Shown one piece after another: positions 40,369 to 48,096 of a stretch of DNA of 50,714 nucleotides. The notes below the pieces were generated by a model, which was given only the letters and a program-made list of their open reading frames with translations, searched no databases and had not been told where the DNA came from. The stretch spans positions 1 to 50,714 of the forward strand of contig LFSB01000023.1 in the NCBI GenBank assembly GCA_001513045.1. The letters are read 5' to 3'. The translations under genes were made by a program, and so were the position numbers. Origin of the DNA: Clostridiales bacterium DTU089. GTDB lineage: Bacteria > Bacillota > Clostridia > Oscillospirales > Acutalibacteraceae. Positions within the stretch are counted from its first letter, which is position 1. Every line of letters starts with the position of its first letter.

Positions 40369-40387
40369 AAGAACACAGTTATCAAAC

Positions 40388-40417
40388 GGGGCATACCTGG
40401 CGTTTCAGGTATGCCCC
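40388..40417 (+). other. Perfect 12-bp stem-loop between pilin-like and VirB6-like genes
   Basis: GGGGCATACCTG (40388-40399), loop GCGTTT, CAGGTATGCCCC (40406-40417). No T tract follows, so it is more likely an mRNA processing or stability element than a terminator. Such hairpins could allow higher expression of the small upstream protein. Confidence 0.6.
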
Positions 40418-40441
40418 TAATCTTAAAGGAGGTGCAAACAG

Positions 40442-41278
40442 ATGAGTGATAACTGGGTGGTTCAGAACCTCGAAAATGCCCTTGAAACTTGGAACAGCAA
40501 GCTATCGGAAATATGGCAGTTACTAACCACTTCACCGCAGCAGTTCAAAGGCGGCAGTATTTGGTCGGTAATGGTGAATATCAACGGTGCAGTTCAGGCT
40601 ATCGGTCTTGCCCTGCTTGTTCTGTTTTTTGTTGTCGGTGTGGTTCGCACCTGCGGCAGTTTTACCGATGTAAAGAAACCGGAACACGCATTAAAGCTGT
40701 TCATTCGATTTGCCATTGCCAAAGGTGTGATTACCTACGGGCTGGAGCTTATGCTTGCCCTGTTCGACATCGTACAAGGTACGATTTCAACCATAATGAC
40801 ATCTGCGGGATTCGGTACGCCCAATCAAACAACCTTGCCTGCTGAAATGGTAACAACCATTGAAAGCTGCGGATTTTTTGAGAGTATCCCATTGTGGGCG
40901 GTTACTCTTATCGGCGGACTGTTTATCACGGTCTTGTCGTTCATTATGATAATGACGGTGTACGGACGATTTTTCAAGCTGTATATGTACACGGCTCTCG
41001 CTCCGATACCGCTTTCCACTTTTGCCGGAGAGCCGTCGCAGAATGTGGGTAAGAGCTTTATAAAGAGCTATTGTGCCGTTTTGCTTGAGGGAGCAGTAAT
41101 TGTACTTGCTTGTATCATCTTCTCCCTATTTGCTTCTACGCCGCCGGTAGTAAACCCTGACGCAGCAGCCGTTACTCAGGTATGGGCATATATCGGCGAA
41201 CTGGTATTCAATATGCTTGTGCTTGTCGGTGCAGTAAAGATGAGCGACCGAATTATCCGTGAAATGATGGGCTTATAA
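40442..41278 (+). CDS. VirB6/TrbL-like conjugation membrane protein
   Basis: A 278-aa polytopic protein with about five to six membrane segments (AVQAIGLALLVLFFVVGVV, FAIAKGVITYGLELMLALFDI, LWAVTLIGGLFITVLSFIMIM, AVLLEGAVIVLACIIFSLF, LVFNMLVLVGAVKMSD). The central FKLYMYTALAPIPLSTFAG is shared by the Firmicute VirB6-like family. It forms part of the inner-membrane channel. The ATG follows AAAGGAGG. Confidence 0.82.
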   Translation: MSDNWVVQNLENALETWNSKLSEIWQLLTTSPQQFKGGSIWSVMVNINGAVQAIGLALLVLFFVVGVVRTCGSFTDVKKPEHALKLFIRFAIAKGVITYGLELMLALFDIVQGTISTIMTSAGFGTPNQTTLPAEMVTTIESCGFFESIPLWAVTLIGGLFITVLSFIMIMTVYGRFFKLYMYTALAPIPLSTFAGEPSQNVGKSFIKSYCAVLLEGAVIVLACIIFSLFASTPPVVNPDAAAVTQVWAYIGELVFNMLVLVGAVKMSDRIIREMMGL

Positions 41279-41292
41279 CGGGAGGTTCTCTG

Positions 41293-41478
41293 ATGAAGAA
41301 AAACAAGAAAAATAACGATAGATGGCAGGGCTATACGCCTGCCGACTGCGACTGCAAATATTGTGTGTACTACGGAGGAAAGAAAAACGGCAATGTAATT
41401 TGCCTTGCGGACGCCTGCGTCTGCTCTGATGAAATCCGTCACGCAAAACAGGCATATCGCAGAGAAAGGAGCTTTTGA
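41293..41478 (+). CDS. Small cysteine-rich ICE protein
   Basis: A 61-aa basic protein with six to seven Cys (DCDCKYCVYYG, then CLADACVC), suggesting one metal site. Proteins of this type stand between VirB6 and PrgI in several Tn1549-like elements. The ATG follows GGGAGG; its stop overlaps the prgI start by 1 nt. Function unknown. Confidence 0.6.
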   Translation: MKKNKKNNDRWQGYTPADCDCKYCVYYGGKKNGNVICLADACVCSDEIRHAKQAYRRERSF

Positions 41479-41837
41479 TGGAAGTCAAAATTAACCGAGA
41501 GATACGAAACTATACAGAGTCAATGTTTTTTGGACTGTCGCTCAGACAGTTCATTTTTTCTGTTCTCGCCTGTGCGGTAGCGGTAGGACTTTACTTTCTC
41601 TTAAAACCGTACCTTGGAACAGAAACCGTATCGTGGGTGTGCATTTTGGGAGCTGCCCCTTTTGCGGCTCTAGGCTTTGTGAAATACAACGGAATGACAG
41701 CTGAGAAATTTATATGGGCGTGGATTAAGTCCGAGTTCCTTATGCCGAAAAAGCTGGTTTTTCATTCCACCAACACCTATTACGAATTGATGAAATCGAC
41801 AATCGAACAAAAACAAAAAATCAAAAAGGAAAATTGA
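41478..41837 (+). CDS. PrgI-family (VirB3-like) conjugation protein
   Basis: A 119-aa protein of the inner-membrane channel. The opening EVKINREIRNYTESMFFGLSLRQ, two membrane helices (FIFSVLACAVAVGLYFLLKP, TVSWVCILGAAPFAALGFV) and the segment YNGMTAEKFIWAWIKSE are the PrgI hallmarks. In most elements virB4 follows directly; here 829 nt with a foreign transcription unit separate them. The ATG follows AAAGGAG. Confidence 0.87.
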   Translation: MEVKINREIRNYTESMFFGLSLRQFIFSVLACAVAVGLYFLLKPYLGTETVSWVCILGAAPFAALGFVKYNGMTAEKFIWAWIKSEFLMPKKLVFHSTNTYYELMKSTIEQKQKIKKEN

Positions 41838-41851
41838 ACAGTTTTTCGGGA

Positions 41852-41880
41852 TTGACAAGTAAGCATTGTTTAATTATAAT
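41852..41880 (+). promoter_or_regulatory. Perfect consensus promoter of the nucleotidyltransferase gene
   Basis: TTGACA (41852-41857), exactly 17 nt, TATAAT (41875-41880). It lies just after prgI and 54 nt before the nucleotidyltransferase start. No other internal promoter of this quality was noticed in the conjugation operon. Confidence 0.88.
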
Positions 41881-41933
41881 AATATGATTTAGCATTAGCT
41901 GAATGGACGGCTTGGGAAGAAAGGAGTTTTACT

Positions 41934-42590
41934 ATGTACGAGTATGTAAATGACAAACAATTTCTGAGCCGTATGCGTTCTCTTTGTGGAGATATAATGC
42001 AAGACCTTTGTCACACATTGAAAGAAGAATATGACATTGGTGCTTCATTCTACCTTGTGGGGAGCGGTGCAAAAAATCTAATAATGCAAAATGCCAACAG
42101 ACCTATTGACTTGGACTATAACCTTGAAATCACGAGAATAGATGACTGGGAGGATTGTAGAAACATCAAGGAGTGTGTCAGAAAGGCTTTTAATACGGTT
42201 CTTCGGAAACACGGATGGAATGACTGTGAAGATTCAACATCATCACTAACTACGGAGAAGCGCTGTTTCACTCAGGGCAATGATACAGATTTTTCAATAG
42301 ATGTCTGTATTGTCTGTGAGGATGTTGACGGCAATTATCACCGCTTAATTCACGAAAAAACAGGCTTTTCTTATTATGATAAGTATTTTTGGAATCAAGC
42401 ACCTAATTCAAGGCGACTCAAAGAAAAGGCTGATTATATTAAAAGCAAAGGCAAATGGGCATTAGTCAGAGAACAGTACAAAAGAATAAAAAACAAGTAT
42501 TTGACCTCAAATGACTATAACCATTCTTCGTTTATTTGTTATATTGAAGCTGTAAACAATGTTTATAACTCAAGAAAGCACTGGGATTAA
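41934..42590 (+). CDS. Nucleotidyltransferase-fold cargo protein in the conjugation operon
   Basis: A 218-aa soluble protein with the signature of the nucleotidyltransferase superfamily: FYLVGSGAKNLIM, then IDLDYNLEI (the D-x-D pair), and a third acidic strand DFSIDVCIV. The rest is helical with YWN-like (KYFWNQAPNSRRLKEKADYI) and a Tyr-rich end. I cannot place it in a named family; AbiEii-, MNT- or antibiotic-transferase-type functions are options. It is a separate transcription unit (promoter 41852, terminator 42612) wedged between prgI and virB4 and more AT-rich than both. The ATG follows AGAAAGGAG. This organization fits a cargo gene for defence or element maintenance (inference). Confidence 0.72.
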   Translation: MYEYVNDKQFLSRMRSLCGDIMQDLCHTLKEEYDIGASFYLVGSGAKNLIMQNANRPIDLDYNLEITRIDDWEDCRNIKECVRKAFNTVLRKHGWNDCEDSTSSLTTEKRCFTQGNDTDFSIDVCIVCEDVDGNYHRLIHEKTGFSYYDKYFWNQAPNSRRLKEKADYIKSKGKWALVREQYKRIKNKYLTSNDYNHSSFICYIEAVNNVYNSRKHWD

Positions 42591-42611
42591 AACTTAACAA
42601 CACTAATTTTT

Positions 42612-42641
42612 ATCGTCACTTAATTAAGTGGCGATTTTTTT
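42612..42641 (+). terminator. Strong terminator of the nucleotidyltransferase unit
   Basis: ATCGTCACTT (42612-42621), loop AATT, AAGTGGCGAT (42626-42635), then T residues to 42641. It lies 26 nt before the virB4 start, so it would block read-through from the cargo gene, and also from upstream T4SS genes unless anti-terminated. Confidence 0.9.
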
Positions 42642-42666
42642 ATGCAAAAGGAGGCATACAAGAACA

Positions 42667-45000
42667 ATGATTAAAACCCTTACGAACCTGTTAAAGCAGG
42701 ACAAAGAAAAGTTTGTAGTACCAAAGGGCGTACAGGATTGTATTCCCATTACCGCAATTTATGACGACGGCATTTTCCGTGTAGGCAAGGACAAGTATTC
42801 CAAGAGCTTTAAGTTCACGGATATTAACTTTGCCGTAGCAAGCCGTGAGGATAAGGAAGCGATGTTCCTTGAATATTCCGAGCTTCTCAACTCTCTTGAC
42901 AGCGGAGCTACTACAAAGCTGACTATCAACAACAGACGGCTTAACCGTCTTGACTTTGAGAAAACCATTCTTATCCCCGAAACCGGCGATGAGCTTGATG
43001 TTTACCGAGAGGAATATAACAAAATGCTTCTCGACAAGGCAACCGGTGCAAATGCAATCGTTCAGGATAAGTATGTTACTATCTCTATCAACAAAAAGAG
43101 CGTAGAGGACGCAAGAACCTATTTTGCCCGTGTCGGCGCTGACCTTATTGCCCACTTTGCAAGACTCGGAAGCAAATGTGTGGAGCTTGAAACCGATGAG
43201 AGACTGAGAATTGTCCACGATTTCTTCCGTGTCGGTGAGGAAACCGCCTACCACTTCAATATTAAGGAAACGAGAAAAAAGGGACACGATTTCAAAGATT
43301 ATGTTTGCCCGGATACAATGGAATTTGAAAAGGACTACTTCAAAATGGGAAACCGTTACGGGAGAGTCCTTTTTCTTCGTGAGTACGCTTCCTATATCAA
43401 GGACAGTATGGTAGCCGAGCTTACCGACCTGAACCGCAACCTTATGATGTCCATTGACATTGTACCCGTTCCGACCGATGAAGCCGTGCGAGAAGCAGAG
43501 AGCAGACTGCTCGGTGTTGAGACGAACATTACCAACTGGCAGAGAAAACAGAATCAGAACAACAACTTTTCCGCCACCGTTCCTTATGATATGGAACAGC
43601 AGAAAAAGGAAATGAAAGAGTTCCTTGATGACCTCACCACTCGTGATCAGCGAATGATGTTCGCTGTACTCACTATGGTTCATACTGCGGACTCCAAAGA
43701 ACAGCTTGATAACGACACCGAAGCTCTGCTTACGACTGCAAGAAAGCATTTGTGCCAGTTTGCCGTTCTCAAATATCAGCAGATGGACGGACTGAATACG
43801 GCTATGCCGTTCGGAACTCGCAAGATTGACGCATTCAGAACCCTTACCACAGAAAGCCTTGCAGTATTTATCCCGTTCAGGGTTCAGGATATTTACCACG
43901 AAAACGGCATTTACTACGGTCAGAATGTCATCAGCAAAAATATGATTATCGCCGACCGCAGACAGCTACTCAACGGTAACTCTTTTATCCTCGGTGTATC
44001 CGGCGGCGGTAAATCCTTTGCGGCTAAGGGAGAGATTGAAAACATCATTCTTTCCTCCAACGCAGATGTTATTATCATCGACCCTGAGCGAGAGTATTCG
44101 CAACTTGTAAAGGCTCTCGGTGGTGAAATCATCAATATTTCCGCAACTTCTCCGAGTCATATCAATGCAATGGATATGAACAAAGAATACGGCGACGGTG
44201 CAAACCCGGTTATTTTGAAATCCGAGTTTATAATGTCCCTCTGCGAACAGCTTATCGGCGGCACAAACCTCGGAGCAAAGCAGAAATCTATCATCGACCG
44301 TTGTACGGCGAGCGTTTACAGAGACTATCAGCAGAGAGGATATACCGGTACTGTTCCTACCTTGCAGGATTTTCGTGCGGAGCTTTTGAAACAGGACGAG
44401 CCGGAAGCAAAGGAAATCGCCCTTGCTATTGAGTTGTTTACTCACGGTTCTTTGAATACCTTTGCAAAGCCGACCAATGTGGATACAGATAACCGCCTTA
44501 TCTGCTATGACATTCTTGACCTCGGCAAACAGCTTATGCCTATCGGTATGCTTGTCGTCCTCGACTCTATTCTGAACCGTATTACACAGAACCGTGCTAA
44601 AGGTAAGCAGACATTCATCTTTATTGATGAAATCTATCTCCTTTTCCAGCACGAATACTCCGCAAACTTCCTGTTTACTCTTTGGAAGCGTGTAAGAAAG
44701 TACGGTGCTTATGCTACTGGCATTACGCAGAATGTGGACGACCTTTTGCAGAGCCATACGGCGAGAACTATGCTTGCAAACAGCGAGTTTTTGATTATGC
44801 TCAATCAGGCGTCAACCGACAGAATTGAGCTTGCAAAGCTCCTTAACATTTCTGACCTTCAGCTTTCGTATATCACGAATGTTGACGCAGGACACGGACT
44901 GATTAAGGTCGGCAGTTCGCTTGTACCGTTTGCAAATAAGTTCCCGAAGAATACGAAGCTGTATAAGCTGATGACAACCAAACCGGGCGAGGGTGCATAA
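42667..45000 (+). CDS. VirB4-type conjugation ATPase
   Basis: Energises assembly and substrate transfer of the type IV secretion channel, 777 aa. The N-terminal VirB4 domain (about residues 20-400) contains YSKSFKFTDINFAVASRED. Walker A is GVSGGGKSF (about 443-451), followed by VIIIDPEREYSQL, and the Walker B FIFIDEIYLLF is near residue 650. Then ATGITQNVDDLLQS, typical of VirB4. The in-frame ATG at 42628 lies in the terminator of the upstream unit; ATG 42667 with AAAGGAGG is chosen. Confidence 0.94.
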   Translation: MIKTLTNLLKQDKEKFVVPKGVQDCIPITAIYDDGIFRVGKDKYSKSFKFTDINFAVASREDKEAMFLEYSELLNSLDSGATTKLTINNRRLNRLDFEKTILIPETGDELDVYREEYNKMLLDKATGANAIVQDKYVTISINKKSVEDARTYFARVGADLIAHFARLGSKCVELETDERLRIVHDFFRVGEETAYHFNIKETRKKGHDFKDYVCPDTMEFEKDYFKMGNRYGRVLFLREYASYIKDSMVAELTDLNRNLMMSIDIVPVPTDEAVREAESRLLGVETNITNWQRKQNQNNNFSATVPYDMEQQKKEMKEFLDDLTTRDQRMMFAVLTMVHTADSKEQLDNDTEALLTTARKHLCQFAVLKYQQMDGLNTAMPFGTRKIDAFRTLTTESLAVFIPFRVQDIYHENGIYYGQNVISKNMIIADRRQLLNGNSFILGVSGGGKSFAAKGEIENIILSSNADVIIIDPEREYSQLVKALGGEIINISATSPSHINAMDMNKEYGDGANPVILKSEFIMSLCEQLIGGTNLGAKQKSIIDRCTASVYRDYQQRGYTGTVPTLQDFRAELLKQDEPEAKEIALAIELFTHGSLNTFAKPTNVDTDNRLICYDILDLGKQLMPIGMLVVLDSILNRITQNRAKGKQTFIFIDEIYLLFQHEYSANFLFTLWKRVRKYGAYATGITQNVDDLLQSHTARTMLANSEFLIMLNQASTDRIELAKLLNISDLQLSYITNVDAGHGLIKVGSSLVPFANKFPKNTKLYKLMTTKPGEGA

Positions 45001-45037
45001 CCCTTGCCCTATTCTGTAAATGAGAAAGGAAACACCT

Positions 45038-45808
45038 ATGAAAAACAAAATCTATATTGCCATAATCTGTGCTTTCAGCATTGTATTTGCCGTCAGTTCA
45101 GGTTTTCTCATCAAGCACTATTATGACTCTGCAAAGCAGGCGGAAATGTACGACAATCTGATTGAGGTTGTGGAGACCGAGCCTGAAGATACCCAAGAGC
45201 CGATGAACTACTCCAAAGAAAAGACCTTTATCCCAGAGTATCAGGAGCTTTATTTACAAAACAACGATATGGTCGGCTGGATAAAGATTGAGGACACAAA
45301 AATCAATTATCCCGTTATGCAGTCAAAGGACAACCCGAACTTCTATCTGAAGCACGGCTTTGATAAAGCGTACACCGACTACGGCTGTCCCTATGTTCAG
45401 GAAAACTGCGATATGGAGCTGCCAAGCGACAATATCATTATCTACGGTCATCATATGAACGATGGCTCGATGTTCGCCGGTCTTATGAAATTCAAGGACA
45501 AGAACTTTTGGGAAAAGCACAAAACGGTGTCCTTTGATACGTTGACTGACAGACAGACCTACGAAGTGATTGCCGTGTTCAAAACCGTAGTATATACGGA
45601 CAGCCCCGACAGCTTCAAATACTATCATTTTATCAATGCGGAGACCGATGAGGATTTCACAGCCTATGTTGAGAAGTGCAAGGAACTGTCACTTTACGAT
45701 ACGGGTGTAACCGCTAAATACGGCGACAAGCTCCTGACCCTTTCCACCTGTGAGTATTCCCGGACAAACGGCAGACTTGTTGTAGTGGCAAAGCTCATTA
45801 ACGAATAA
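45038..45808 (+). CDS. Class B sortase
   Basis: Transpeptidase that anchors proteins to the cell wall, 256 aa. One N-terminal membrane helix (IYIAIICAFSIVFAVSSGFLI), then the sortase barrel with class B features: NYPVMQSKDNPNFYLKHGF, YGHHMNDGSMFAGLMKF (catalytic His138), LTLSTCEYSRTNGRLVVVAKL (catalytic Cys238 and Arg). ICE-borne class B sortases go with SpaA-type adhesins, so the 1,415-aa protein of this element is the probable substrate. ATG 45038 follows AAAGGA. Confidence 0.93.
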   Translation: MKNKIYIAIICAFSIVFAVSSGFLIKHYYDSAKQAEMYDNLIEVVETEPEDTQEPMNYSKEKTFIPEYQELYLQNNDMVGWIKIEDTKINYPVMQSKDNPNFYLKHGFDKAYTDYGCPYVQENCDMELPSDNIIIYGHHMNDGSMFAGLMKFKDKNFWEKHKTVSFDTLTDRQTYEVIAVFKTVVYTDSPDSFKYYHFINAETDEDFTAYVEKCKELSLYDTGVTAKYGDKLLTLSTCEYSRTNGRLVVVAKLINE

Positions 45809-45848
45809 CGCAACAGGTGGTTCAGCCTGCATAGGAAGGAGGGATTGT

Positions 45849-47558
45849 ATGGCTGATATTAAAACGAAAGACAATGCAAAAGGTACGATACGAACCATAG
45901 ATAAGGCTGCCGTTGCAACCCAACGAATGAAGCAGGCGTATATCGCAACAAAAGAAAAGGCGGAGCGGTCGGTAAATGCCAACAGCAGCTCTGCCGAGGA
46001 ATATGCTTCCGATAAACTGGAAAGCGGCATTGACGAGGTGGTTCACGATGGTGCTTATGCGTTTGACAAAGCGGGACGAAAAGGACTTGAAACCACAAAA
46101 GAGAATATCCGCACTGCAAAAGACGGTATTCAGCGTTTTAAGCAACAGCGAGCCGAGCAGTTGTTGAGAAAACAGGCTTCGCAGAATACAAGCTCTGCAA
46201 TTAAGACTGTCGATAAGGCTGAAAAGACCATTAAGCAGTCGGCTACTTCCTCCGGAAAGAAAACCATTAAGTTTGCCGGGAAAGAAGCAACGAAAACTGC
46301 ACAGAAATCAGTTAAGACGGCTGAACAGACTGCAAAGACAGCGATAAAAACCAGTCAGCAAGCGGCAAAAGCGGCACAGAAAACAGCTCAGGCGACAGTT
46401 AAGGCTTCGCAGAAAGCGGCACAGGCGGCAAAAGCCACCGCCAAAGCAACAGCCGCTACGATTAAAGCCGCAGCCAAAGCCACCGTTGCCGCAGTCAAAG
46501 CAATCATAGCGGCGGTAAAAGGTATTATTGCCGCTATCGCTGCCGGCGGTTGGGTTGCGGTGGTTGTTATTATTGTTCTATGCCTTGTTGCTCTGATTGC
46601 GGGTTCAGTGTTTGGTATCTTCTTTTCAGGAGAGGATTCCGGCACGGGAATGTCAATGCAGACAGTCGTTCAGGAAATCAATCAGGAATATGATGACCGG
46701 TTGGAGCAGGAAAAGAACTCCGTAAGCTATGATGTCCTTGAAATGAGCGGCAGCCGAGCTGTGTGGAAAGAGGTTCTTGCGGTCTATTCTGTTAAAGTGA
46801 ATACCGACCCCGACAATCCGATGGAAGTTGCTACGGTTGATGAAACCAAGAAGCAGCTACTGTCGGATATTTTTTGGGAAATGAACGACATTTCTTCCCG
46901 AACGGAAACGAAAACCCATACCGAAATCGAAGAAAGCGACGACGGACACGGCAATATCGTACAGACCGAAACCACAGTAACCGAAACATTTCTGTATATC
47001 ACGGTAACGCACAAGACTGTTGATGAAATGGCGGCTATGTATGGCTTTAATCAAGAGCAGAAAGATTATCTTGCCGAGCTATTGCAGGACGAAAACAATC
47101 AGCTATGGTCACAGGTGCTTTACGGTATCGGATACAGCGACGACCAAATCGTAACGGTTGCCTTGTCTCAGGTAGGTAATGTAGGCGGTCAGCCTTACTG
47201 GTCTTGGTACGGATTTGACTCCCGTGTAGAATGGTGTGCCTGCTTCGTTTCTTGGTGTGCCAACGAGTGCGGATATATCGACGCCGGTATTATCCCGAAG
47301 TATGCCGGTTGTGTAAACGGCGTACAATGGTTCAGAGACCGAGGACAATGGGCAGACGGTTCGTATGAGCCTTCGCCTGGTACAATCATCTTCTTTGATT
47401 GGGAGGGCGACGGTGTAACAGACCACACCGGTATTGTTCAGAAATGCGAGAACGGTACAGTCTATACCGTTGAGGGCAACTCAGGCGATACTTGCAGAAC
47501 CAAAACATACCCGGTTGGAAGTTCTGTTATCTACGGATACGGTATTCCGGCATATTAA
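45849..47558 (+). CDS. CHAP-domain peptidoglycan hydrolase with Ala/Lys-rich coiled stalk
   Basis: VirB1-like wall hydrolase of the conjugation channel, 569 aa. Residues 1-225 are very rich in Ala, Lys, Thr and Gln with near-repeats ([40 protein letters not shown]) and are probably cytoplasmic coiled coil. One membrane helix follows ([20 protein letters not shown]). The outside part ends in a CHAP domain (about 430-569) with Cys463 in EWCACFVSW and His526 in DHTGIV. Only one enzymatic domain is clear; many relatives also carry a lysozyme-like domain. The ATG follows AGGAAGGAGG. Confidence 0.9.
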   Translation: MADIKTKDNAKGTIRTIDKAAVATQRMKQAYIATKEKAERSVNANSSSAEEYASDKLESGIDEVVHDGAYAFDKAGRKGLETTKENIRTAKDGIQRFKQQRAEQLLRKQASQNTSSAIKTVDKAEKTIKQSATSSGKKTIKFAGKEATKTAQKSVKTAEQTAKTAIKTSQQAAKAAQKTAQATVKASQKAAQAAKATAKATAATIKAAAKATVAAVKAIIAAVKGIIAAIAAGGWVAVVVIIVLCLVALIAGSVFGIFFSGEDSGTGMSMQTVVQEINQEYDDRLEQEKNSVSYDVLEMSGSRAVWKEVLAVYSVKVNTDPDNPMEVATVDETKKQLLSDIFWEMNDISSRTETKTHTEIEESDDGHGNIVQTETTVTETFLYITVTHKTVDEMAAMYGFNQEQKDYLAELLQDENNQLWSQVLYGIGYSDDQIVTVALSQVGNVGGQPYWSWYGFDSRVEWCACFVSWCANECGYIDAGIIPKYAGCVNGVQWFRDRGQWADGSYEPSPGTIIFFDWEGDGVTDHTGIVQKCENGTVYTVEGNSGDTCRTKTYPVGSSVIYGYGIPAY

Positions 47559-47589
47559 AAAAAGATGGCTGCTCGTTCGAGTAGCCATC
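47556..47589 (-). terminator. Terminator of the minus-strand unknown gene
   Basis: On the minus strand GATGGCTACTCG-AA-CGAGCAGCCATC (one mismatch) is followed by TTTTTTT. It stands after the stop of the 47597-47986 gene and next to the end of the CHAP gene. Confidence 0.8.
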
Positions 47590-47596
47590 AAGTACA

Positions 47597-47986
47597 TTAT
47601 TCAAAATCTGTTATTTCTCTATCTTTCAGATAGACATTGTGCGTGTGATAAGTAAAACACATCAACAAATCGCTGTCTCTATTATCTTTCGCTTCGAACA
47701 CAGAAAAGTCATCGGACAAGATAAAAATAAGTCCAAGCAGTTTCTTTATATATCCGTTATATGAAGCATAGTTCATATAGAGAGATGCGGTATATCCGTC
47801 ATCGTCCTCTATCAAATCTGCGTCAATTTCATAGGTTTCCGATAACTCACTGACTGCCCATATAAATTTATCTTTATTAGCTATACGCTTTTCATTGGGG
47901 ACAGTCCTTCTGTTCTTCCGCATAAAATCAAGAAATTCTTCCGCTGTCATCGAGTTTTCGTTATCGTCATAATTCTCGTTTTTCAT
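47597..47986 (-). CDS. Acidic protein of unknown function, 129 aa
   Basis: Unrecognised soluble acidic protein. MTAEEFLDFMRKNRRTVPNE is helical, then WAVSELSETYEIDADLIEDDDGYTASLYM and IFILSDDFSVFEAKD give alternating strands, like small immunity or antitoxin-type folds, but no family can be named. Codon 1 is preceded by a weak GAGAAG. It has its own terminator and opposes the ICE genes, so it may be an accessory gene at the ICE-transposon border. About 110 nt without any clear feature separate it from the recombinase. Confidence 0.5.
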   Translation of the reverse strand: MKNENYDDNENSMTAEEFLDFMRKNRRTVPNEKRIANKDKFIWAVSELSETYEIDADLIEDDDGYTASLYMNYASYNGYIKKLLGLIFILSDDFSVFEAKDNRDSDLLMCFTYHTHNVYLKDREITDFE

Positions 47987-48096
47987 TTCTTCTCAATGTA
48001 ATAACTGCATGGCATATCAAGCCAAATACAAGAGAAAAACAGCCACCGCCAAATAGTGATGCTCCGGTATCACATAGTTAAAGATATTGGTGTCAT

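Larger units (their letters stand above)
22072..47558. mobile_element. Integrative conjugative element backbone, Tn1549/Tn916-superfamily-like
   Basis: Gene content from the parA leader to the CHAP hydrolase is that of a Firmicute ICE: ParA-ParB, SpaA adhesin with sortase B, MobC, relaxase, PcfB, ArdC-like, VirD4, Maff2-like, VirB6-like, PrgI, VirB4, CHAP hydrolase. All lie on the plus strand with overlapping starts and stops. The span given is only the part supported by backbone genes; attachment sites and integrase were not found. The zinc-repeat gene and small gene at 19220-20787 may also belong to it. Confidence 0.85.

Noticed and set aside
42691-43899. Minus-strand 402-aa open frame opposite virB4
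   Set aside because: Antisense to conserved VirB4 sequence; no start signal.
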